DNA from: Oscillospiraceae bacterium
Lineage (GTDB): Bacteria; Bacillota; Clostridia; Oscillospirales; Oscillospiraceae
Direction: 5' to 3'
Length of the DNA: 14,373 nt
NCBI GenBank assembly: GCA_020025175.1
Contig: JAHHSM010000040.1
Span: 1-14,373, forward strand
In this document: positions 1 to 5,018 of the stretch, one piece after another
Numbering within the stretch: the stretch's first letter is position 1
Layout: each line of letters starts with the position of its first letter
Notes under the pieces: model-generated
Databases searched by the model: none
What the model was told of the DNA's origin: nothing
The model's input: only the letters and a program-made list of their open reading frames with translations
Position numbers and translations under genes: made by a program

Positions 1-23
1 CATTTGAAAACTTCATTTTATTG

Positions 24-52
24 TTGACACTTGATTCAGAAAGTGATATAAA
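24..52 (+). promoter_or_regulatory. Promoter of rplM-rpsI (SigA type)
   Basis: TTGACA at 24-29 is a perfect -35 box. It is followed by a 17-base spacer and TATAAA at 47-52. TG at 44-45 gives an extended -10 element (TGnTATAAA). Transcription would start near 59, about 70 bases before the rplM start codon. Read directly from sequence; the start point is inferred. Confidence 0.8.
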
Positions 53-56
53 TATA

Positions 57-120
57 CTTGCTTTCCATATGAATGGGAAGCATTTCTACTGTTTTCAAAT
101 AGAATTATAATAAATGGAGG
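57..120 (+). ncRNA. Candidate L13 ribosomal protein leader
   Basis: The 5' untranslated region begins with an 8-bp hairpin. TGCTTTCC (59-66) pairs with GGGAAGCA (75-82), with one G-U pair, around an 8-base loop. It starts at the predicted transcription start. Firmicutes carry a short structured leader (Rfam L13_leader) before rplM-rpsI that is thought to bind L13 for feedback control. Position and size fit that family, but the assignment rests on context and hairpin only; no covariance search could be run. Confidence 0.5.
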
Positions 121-128
121 AAAACACT

Positions 129-560
129 ATGTCCACTTATATGGCAAAAATGGGCGAAACCGCTCGCAAGTGGTATATCCTGGACGCAGCCGGCAAGCCT
201 TTGGGCAAGACCGCTGTTGTTGCAGCTGACTTGCTGCGCGGTAAGCGCAAGGCTGAGTATACCCCTCATGCTGACTGCGGCGATAACGTCATCATCATTA
301 ACGCTGGCAAGGCTGTCCTGACCGGCAACAAGGGTACTCAGAAGTTCTATCGCACCCACTCCGGTTGGGTCGGCGGTCTGAAGGAGACTCCCTATCGTAT
401 CCTGATGCAGGAAAAGCCCCAGCTGGCAATGCGCGAGGCTGTTCGCGGCATGCTGCCCAAGAACAACCTGTGCAGACATTCCCTGTCCCGTCTGCACATC
501 TATGCAGACGCAAACTTCGAGCAGCAGGCACAGAAGCCTGAAGCTTATGTCGTTGACTAA
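129..560 (+). CDS. rplM: 50S ribosomal protein L13 (uL13)
   Basis: Encodes 143 residues, the usual length for L13, an early-assembling large-subunit protein that binds 23S rRNA. Recognisable stretches are RKWYILDAAGKPLGKTA near the N-terminus, a central GKAVLTGNKGTQKFYRTHSG, and PYRI...AVRGMLPKN in the C-terminal half. An in-frame ATG lies 15 bases upstream at 114 but overlaps the GGAGG at 116-120. The ATG at 129 sits 8 bases after that site and is the better start. It is the first gene of a two-gene operon with rpsI, 17 bases apart, under the promoter at 24-52. Codon use is strongly biased (CGT/CGC, CTG, AAG), as expected for high expression. Confidence 0.97.
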   Translation: MSTYMAKMGETARKWYILDAAGKPLGKTAVVAADLLRGKRKAEYTPHADCGDNVIIINAGKAVLTGNKGTQKFYRTHSGWVGGLKETPYRILMQEKPQLAMREAVRGMLPKNNLCRHSLSRLHIYADANFEQQAQKPEAYVVD

Positions 561-577
561 TTAGGAGGTAGACGAGA

Positions 578-982
578 ATGTATACGAGCAAGAAGCCTTA
601 TATGTACGGCACCGGCAGAAGAAAGTCTTCTGTTGCACGCGTCCACCTGTTTGAGGGCGGCAATGGCACCATCACCATCAACGGCCGTGATATTGATGAT
701 TACTTTGGTCTGGAGACTCTGAAGATGGTCGTCCGTCAGCCCATGGAGGCTACCGGCACCACCGGTAAAGTCGACATCGTTGCTACCGTTTCCGGCGGCG
801 GCGTTTCTGGTCAGGCAGGCGCTCTGCGCCACGGTATTGCACGCGCTCTGCTGAGCGTTGATCCCGCATACCGCGCAATTCTGAAGCAGGCAGGTTTCCT
901 GACCCGCGATCCCAGAATGAAGGAAAGAAAGAAGTACGGCTTGAAGGCTGCACGTCGTGCACCTCAGTTCTCCAAGCGCTAA
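578..982 (+). CDS. rpsI: 30S ribosomal protein S9 (uS9)
   Basis: Encodes 134 residues, the normal bacterial length. The N-terminal part has GTGRRKSSVARV, the centre has the glycine-rich GGGVSGQAGALRHGIARAL, and the C-terminus ends in the basic tail KKYGLKAARRAPQFSKR. The final Lys-Arg of S9 reaches the P-site tRNA in the ribosome (family knowledge). A strong GGAGGT at 564-569 lies 8 bases before the ATG. It follows rplM closely in the same transcript and is followed by a strong terminator at 1001-1042, so the operon is just these two genes. Confidence 0.97.
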   Translation: MYTSKKPYMYGTGRRKSSVARVHLFEGGNGTITINGRDIDDYFGLETLKMVVRQPMEATGTTGKVDIVATVSGGGVSGQAGALRHGIARALLSVDPAYRAILKQAGFLTRDPRMKERKKYGLKAARRAPQFSKR

Positions 983-1000
983 TTCTATTCAACAAGCACA

Positions 1001-1042
1001 AGAAACCTCGGAACTTTATGGTTCCGAGGTTTCTTTCTTCAT
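1001..1042 (+). terminator. Intrinsic terminator of rplM-rpsI
   Basis: A perfect 14-bp stem (1001-1014 with 1021-1034) encloses the 6-base loop TTTATG and is followed by TTCTTCATTTT. It starts 18 bases after the rpsI stop codon. The T-rich tail is on the plus strand. Confidence 0.92.
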
Positions 1043-1109
1043 TTTGCTGCCCGAAATCTTATCTTTTCATGGTTAAAACTTTTGCAGTAAGCCTTGATAA
1101 AAATGGACT

Positions 1110-1156
1110 TTGATAAAAACAGCAAGGGCTGTGGTTTCACAAAAACCACAGCCCTT
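1110..1156 (-). terminator. Intrinsic terminator of the SDR gene
   Basis: A perfect 14-bp stem (1124-1137 with 1143-1156) has the loop CACAA. Read on the minus strand it is followed by GCTGTTTTTATC, giving the T-run that the plus strand lacks. It therefore ends minus-strand transcription from the SDR gene, whose stop codon lies about 100 bases upstream. It faces the rpsI terminator, so the two convergent units are insulated. Confidence 0.85.
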
Positions 1157-1258
1157 AATTAAATAGTATCAAAACCTCGCAGCATCTGCATCCATCAAGA
1201 TGACATCAATCTATATTGCCATCATTATTTACCACACAGTTTTAAAATTGATAATAGA

Positions 1259-2062
1259 TTAAGGCCGCAATCCTGCGCCACCCTCCAGTGTAAGGGTTTC
1301 ACCGGACATATATTTGAAATCCGGAGAAGCCAGCTGCACGCAGACACGACCAATCTCCAACTCAGTGTGCCCAAAATGACCCATAGGCGGCATATGCACA
1401 TTTGCTTTATATGCCTCAGGATAATTGATCTTGAATTGCTCCAGCTGAGATGTCCATGCCAAGGGGCAGATCACATTGACATTGATGCCGTCAGGTCCCC
1501 ATTCATTGGCAGCCACACGGCTCAATCCACGAATACCCTCTTTAGCCGCCGCATAAGCACATTGCCCTATATTTCCAAATAATCCTGCACCTGATGCAAA
1601 ATTAATGACCGCACCCTTGGTTTCTTTCAGATACGGATAGCACGCCTTCATATAATAAAATGCAGAATACAACCCAGAATACAGTGCCAGATCAAACTGC
1701 TCTGTTGAATGAGCAGCCAAGGGTACGCCTGATGCAGAAGCCTGCGCATTGTTGATCAGCACATCGATTCGCCCAAATGTTTTTATTGCCTGATCAATCA
1801 CATTTTGCACAACTGTTTCGTTATCGGATGCAGCATTGACGTCTGCCTGAACGGTCAAAACCTGAATGCCATATAATCGCTCAAGCTCTTCCTTTGCCTC
1901 TTCCAGCTTTTTTACGTTACGTCCGGTAATAACCAGATTCGCACCTTCCTTTGCATAAGCATGCGCAATCCCGTAACCAATTGATCCCGGTGTTCCATCC
2001 TTCAGCGGTACCGGGCGACCGCCGCCGGTAATAATCGCAGTTTTTCCCTTTAAAAAGCTCAT
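1259..2062 (-). CDS. SDR-family oxidoreductase with non-canonical active site, substrate unknown
   Basis: Encodes 267 residues with the Rossmann fold of NAD(P)-dependent short-chain dehydrogenases/reductases, cytosolic. Visible motifs are the nucleotide-binding loop (TGGG at 12-15, then GSIGYGIA at 26-33), D74 of the adenine-site DV pair, NNAQ at 104-107, S157, and YAAAK with Y170 and K174. S-Y spacing (13) and YxxxK are canonical. Three points are odd. The glycine loop carries about 10 extra residues (RPVPLKDGTP). NNAG reads NNAQ. The residue aligning with the catalytic Asn of the N-S-Y-K tetrad is G130. The PG of the usual N-x-x-x-PG-x-x-x-T region reads PL. The SIGYGIA stretch recalls FabI-type enoyl reductases, but YxxxK is classical. 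The start at 2062 has AAAGGGAG about 9 bases upstream. The gene stands alone with its own terminator, so context gives no substrate. Confidence 0.88.
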   Translation of the reverse strand: MSFLKGKTAIITGGGRPVPLKDGTPGSIGYGIAHAYAKEGANLVITGRNVKKLEEAKEELERLYGIQVLTVQADVNAASDNETVVQNVIDQAIKTFGRIDVLINNAQASASGVPLAAHSTEQFDLALYSGLYSAFYYMKACYPYLKETKGAVINFASGAGLFGNIGQCAYAAAKEGIRGLSRVAANEWGPDGINVNVICPLAWTSQLEQFKINYPEAYKANVHMPPMGHFGHTELEIGRVCVQLASPDFKYMSGETLTLEGGAGLRP

Positions 2063-2097
2063 AACAACATCTCCCTTTCATATATTATGATTCAAAA

Positions 2098-2112
2098 GCA
2101 TTTCGGAAATGC
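2098..2112. promoter_or_regulatory. 15-base palindrome upstream of the SDR gene (putative operator)
   Basis: GCATTTC-G-GAAATGC is a perfect inverted repeat with 7-bp arms and a 1-base centre. It lies 36-50 bases before the SDR start codon, between the ribosome binding site (2071-2079) and an AT-rich stretch (2113-2170) that would hold the promoter. Size, symmetry and placement fit a dimeric repressor site, for example TetR or MarR type. No regulator gene is in the window. I could not find a convincing -35/-10 pair for the gene. Minus-strand TATAAA and TATGAT are possible -10 boxes without good -35 partners. Confidence 0.4.
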
Positions 2113-2170
2113 CCTATGAATCTATATTGATACTATCATACTTTATAATAGATGGAAATCTCTATTTGCA

Positions 2171-2505
2171 TCCACCGCAATAATATTACAAATATTTATT
2201 CTCCAAAAGCCAATTTTCCCATGATACGGCAATAGTTCTGCAACGCTGGCTGTTTTCACAGCTTTTAAAGTGCATTTCAAAACCAGAAAGGCCCTCCGAG
2301 GCTGTATGCATTTTTGGCAATTTCCAGCGAAGAAACCATATCAGCAAAAAAAGGAATTGCACAGCAAAGTCAAACCTTTTCAAAATTGTAACGCAGGCGC
2401 TGCTCAAAATCCATTTTTATGCGTCAACTTAAACCACAAATTTTATTTTTTTGCATATTTAAGGAAAAAAACGCCCATTATATATGAGAAATCTCCGAAA
2501 AATTC
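2171..2505. other. AT-rich intergenic stretch without a supported gene
   Basis: The stretch between the SDR promoter region and the rimP promoter holds no convincing gene. Possible reading frames on both strands (for example 2270-2536 plus and 2186-2407 minus) lack a ribosome binding site and show no recognisable protein family. The plus-strand frame also runs through the rimP promoter. A weak 5-bp hairpin (2249-2262) followed by TTTT is the only structure seen. Confidence 0.6.
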
Positions 2506-2534
2506 TTGCAATATGAAAGAAATTATGGTAGACT
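2506..2534 (+). promoter_or_regulatory. Promoter of the rimP-nusA-infB operon
   Basis: TTGCAA at 2506-2511, a 17-base spacer and TAGACT at 2529-2534 form a near-consensus SigA promoter. TG at 2526-2527 adds an extended -10. Transcription would begin near 2541, giving a leader of roughly 95 bases before rimP. Confidence 0.8.
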
Positions 2535-2559
2535 AGATGTGCAAGTAAAGGCTTTTTGT

Positions 2560-2588
2560 AAGAGTGGACTTTCCGGTCCGCTCTTTTT
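2560..2588 (+). terminator. Attenuator-like hairpin in the rimP leader
   Basis: AGAGTGGAC (2561-2569) pairs with GTCCGCTCT (2576-2584) with one G-U pair. The loop is 6 bases, and TTTTT follows at 2584-2588. It has the form of an intrinsic terminator, but lies between a strong promoter and the first gene of the operon, so it would have to be read through or regulated. Hairpins of this kind precede rimP (ylxS) in other Firmicutes, to my knowledge. No clear competing antiterminator pairing was found. Confidence 0.65.
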
Positions 2589-2636
2589 GTTGGTCAAATT
2601 TAGAAAGTCAAATTTTCAAGAAAGGCGGAATACGCG

Positions 2637-3092
2637 ATGAAAAAAGTAACCGAACTCACCGCAGAATTGGCCGCTCCCATTATTGCTGAGCAGGGCTGCG
2701 AATTGTGGGATGTTGAGTATGTCAAAGAAGCCGGTACCTGGTATCTGCGCTTGTATATCGACAAAGAGGGCGGCGTGAATATCACTGATTGCGAAGCAAT
2801 TTCCCGCCGTGTCAGTGATCTTTTGGATGAAGCTGATCCTATTGACGGCAGCTACACTTTTGAAGTGTCTTCCGCCGGTGCAGAGCGCCCCCTGAAGCGT
2901 CCCTCCGATTTTGAGCGTTTTATGGGCAGCCCCATAATTGTCCGTCTTTATAAAAACAAAGACGGACGCAAAGAATTTTCCGGTACGTTGGCGGGCTACG
3001 AAGACGGTGCTGTACTGCTTGCAGCTGGCGAGGAAACCATTCGCTTTGAAAAAACTGAAATTGCCCTTGTGCGTCTGCGCGTAGATTTTTGA
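2637..3092 (+). CDS. rimP: Ribosome maturation factor RimP
   Basis: Encodes 151 residues, the normal size for RimP (DUF150, YlxS), a cytosolic factor needed for maturation of the 30S subunit. The N-terminal alpha/beta domain runs to about residue 85 and shows CELWDVEYVKEAGTWYLRLYIDKEGGVNITDCE and the conserved VSSAGAERPLKRPSDFERF after it. The C-terminal Sm-like barrel follows, with GYEDGAVLLAAGEETIRFE. The ATG at 2637 has AGGCGG about 9 bases upstream. It is the first gene of the nusA-infB operon, 51 bases before nusA, as in most Firmicutes. Confidence 0.95.
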   Translation: MKKVTELTAELAAPIIAEQGCELWDVEYVKEAGTWYLRLYIDKEGGVNITDCEAISRRVSDLLDEADPIDGSYTFEVSSAGAERPLKRPSDFERFMGSPIIVRLYKNKDGRKEFSGTLAGYEDGAVLLAAGEETIRFEKTEIALVRLRVDF

Positions 3093-3143
3093 TACGTCGC
3101 TCACAAGAGTTCATATAAAAAGAAGAACAGGAGAATATAACGC

Positions 3144-4280
3144 ATGAAAGTCCAAGAAATTTTTGCGGCTCTCGCTATGCTGGAAACCGAAAAGGGTATT
3201 CCGCAGCATTACATGATGGATAAAATCACCCAGGCTTTGATCAATGCTTATAAGCACGACCACCCTGATGTGGAAGATGTGATCGTTCGTGTTGACGAAG
3301 AAAAGAAAACACTGAAAATGTATGTTCAGAAAACCGTTGTCGATGTTGTTGAAAATCCCGGCTGTGAAATTTCCCGTGCAGATGCCAAGGCAGTCGCAGG
3401 CTCTATCGGCATTGGCGAAACCGTCAGCATTCCCGTTGACAACATGGAGTTCGGTCGTATTGCAGCAGGTAACGGCAAACAGATCATCATTCAGGGTCTG
3501 AAGGAAGCCGAGCGGGATATGATCTATAATCAGTTTTCCAGCAAGGAGCACGAGATCCTGACCGGTACCGTCACCCGTATTGATCCGCGCAGCGGCAATG
3601 TCAGCCTCCGTATCGGCACCGGTACAGAAGCAACTGACGCCATGCTGGCATCAGGCGAGCAGGTTCCCGGTGAAGTGCTGACCGAAGGTATGCGCGTGAA
3701 GGTTTACATGGTGGAAGTCCGCCGGGGCAATCGCGGTGCTCAGGTCATGGTCTCCCGTACCCATCCCGGTCTTGTAAAGCGCCTGTTTGAACTGGAAGTT
3801 CCCGAAATCTATGACGGTATTGTGGAAGTGAAAAACGTTTCCCGTGAAGCCGGTTCCCGTACCAAAATGTCTGTCTGGTCCAGTGATGAAAGCATTGATC
3901 CGATCGGTGCATGCGTCGGTCCCAAGGGGCAGCGTGTTGCAGCCGTTGTGGATGCGCTGAATGGTGAAAAAATCGATATCATCAAATATAGTGAAAATCC
4001 CACTGAATACATTGCAGCTGCTCTGGCTCCTGCAGATGTCATTGATGTCTGGATGGCAGACGACGGCAAGGGCTGCCGCGTCATCGTTCCCGATGACCAG
4101 CTGTCTCTGGCAATCGGTAAAGAGGGTCAGAATGCCCGTCTGGCTGCTCGCTTGACAGGCTATAAAATTGATATCAAGCCTGAATCTTACCACGATGAAG
4201 AAGCGGAAACCGTCACCCTGGGCGACATTGCCAACATTGTCACCGAGGATGAAGCACCCGCAGAAACTGACGCCGAATAA
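3144..4280 (+). CDS. nusA: Transcription termination/antitermination factor NusA
   Basis: Encodes 378 residues, close to the Gram-positive form (Bacillus subtilis about 371) and lacking the C-terminal acidic repeats of the E. coli protein. NusA binds RNA polymerase and nascent RNA and controls pausing, termination and antitermination. The order is an N-terminal RNA-polymerase-binding domain (about 1-130), an S1 domain (from about 134 to 200), KH1 with VGPKGQRV at 258-265, and KH2 with IGKEGQNARLAARLTGYKIDI from 324. An acidic tail (DEEAETVTLGDI...EDEAPAETDAE) ends it. AGGAG at 3129-3133 precedes the ATG by 10 bases. The gap to ylxR is 24 bases. Confidence 0.97.
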   Translation: MKVQEIFAALAMLETEKGIPQHYMMDKITQALINAYKHDHPDVEDVIVRVDEEKKTLKMYVQKTVVDVVENPGCEISRADAKAVAGSIGIGETVSIPVDNMEFGRIAAGNGKQIIIQGLKEAERDMIYNQFSSKEHEILTGTVTRIDPRSGNVSLRIGTGTEATDAMLASGEQVPGEVLTEGMRVKVYMVEVRRGNRGAQVMVSRTHPGLVKRLFELEVPEIYDGIVEVKNVSREAGSRTKMSVWSSDESIDPIGACVGPKGQRVAAVVDALNGEKIDIIKYSENPTEYIAAALAPADVIDVWMADDGKGCRVIVPDDQLSLAIGKEGQNARLAARLTGYKIDIKPESYHDEEAETVTLGDIANIVTEDEAPAETDAE

Positions 4281-4304
4281 CTATCAGTACGGAGGCTGAT
4301 CAGA

Positions 4305-4583
4305 TTGCTGAAACAAAAGAAAATTCCCCAGCGGCAATGTGTCGGCTGCCGCACGATGAAGAATAAAAAAGACCTGATTCGCGTTGTGAAATCTCCAGAG
4401 GGCGAAATCAGTCTCGATTTTACAGGGAAAAAATCCGGTCGCGGTGCCTATGTCTGTCCCAGCGCAAATTGTTTGGCGTGCGCCAGAAAATCAAAGGGAC
4501 TGGAACGCGCCTTTTCAGGTGCAATCCCGCCCGAGGTTTACGATGCGCTGCAAGCGCAGATGGAGGCAGCCGATCATGCATGA
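4305..4583 (+). CDS. ylxR: YlxR/RnpM family RNA-binding protein
   Basis: Encodes 92 residues of the YlxR family (DUF448). The two family signatures are clear: CVGCR at 12-16 and GRGAYVC at 45-51, followed by C57. In B. subtilis the protein has been reported to bind RNase P and modulate it, hence the newer name RnpM. The start is TTG at 4305, with GGAGG at 4291-4295 spaced 9 bases away; no in-frame ATG lies nearby. The gene lies between nusA and ylxQ, the standard place, and its last 8 bases overlap the start of ylxQ. Confidence 0.92.
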   Translation: MLKQKKIPQRQCVGCRTMKNKKDLIRVVKSPEGEISLDFTGKKSGRGAYVCPSANCLACARKSKGLERAFSGAIPPEVYDALQAQMEAADHA

Positions 4584-4986
4584 TTTAAAAGAACAATTCC
4601 TGCAGCTGCTTGGTCTTGCAAAGCGTGCAAGCCGCGCCGAGCTTGGCGAAGACGGTGTAAGCGGTGCCGTTGCCTCCGGAAAGGCACGTCTCGTGCTGTT
4701 AGCATCCGACGCAGCCGAAAACAGCGTGCGCCGTGTTCATTATATGACCGAGGAAAGTCACGCTGTTGTGATCTCCGTCCCATTTACAAAAGCAGAGTTG
4801 GGCGGCGCGTGTGGTCGCGGCAGCTGCGCCATGATGGCGATTACCGAATCCGGTCTGGCACTTTCCGCAGCAAAAAAGCTTGCCCTTTTTTCTCCCGGAA
4901 AATACGACGATGCGGTAAAAACGCTCGAAGCAAAAGACAACCGCATCCGTTCGCGCCGCGGCACTAAAAAACATTCTCGTAAATAA
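4576..4986 (+). CDS. ylxQ: YlxQ, L7Ae-family RNA-binding protein
   Basis: Encodes 136 residues from the ATG at 4576, which overlaps the end of ylxR by 8 bases. GGAGG at 4562-4566 sits 9 bases upstream inside ylxR. A longer frame opening at 4444 exists, but its extra 44 residues only repeat ylxR sequence in another frame. The L7Ae/L30e/S12e fold fills residues 5-102, with LLGLAKRASRAELGEDGV, the LVLLASDAAENS motif, and LGGACGRGSCAMMAITESGLA. Bacterial YbxF/YlxQ proteins of this family bind kink-turn RNA. The usual length is about 100 residues. Here a tail of about 30 residues follows, ending in a strongly basic stretch (RIRSRRGTKKHSRK). Its exact RNA target is unknown. Confidence 0.9.
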   Translation: MHDLKEQFLQLLGLAKRASRAELGEDGVSGAVASGKARLVLLASDAAENSVRRVHYMTEESHAVVISVPFTKAELGGACGRGSCAMMAITESGLALSAAKKLALFSPGKYDDAVKTLEAKDNRIRSRRGTKKHSRK

Positions 4987-5018
4987 CTATGTAAATTACA
5001 CTTTGGAGGTGGCTTTAT

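Noticed and set aside
2186..2407. 73-codon minus-strand reading frame with a TTG start
   Set aside because: No SD sequence and no recognisable family; the composition matches chance translation of AT-rich DNA.
2270..2536. 88-codon plus-strand reading frame upstream of rimP
   Set aside because: No ribosome binding site, low-complexity Lys/Phe/Asn composition from AT-rich DNA, and it runs through the rimP promoter.
4444..4575. N-terminal extension of ylxQ from 4444
   Set aside because: These codons overlap ylxR in another frame, show no L7Ae similarity, and the ATG at 4576 has its own GGAGG.
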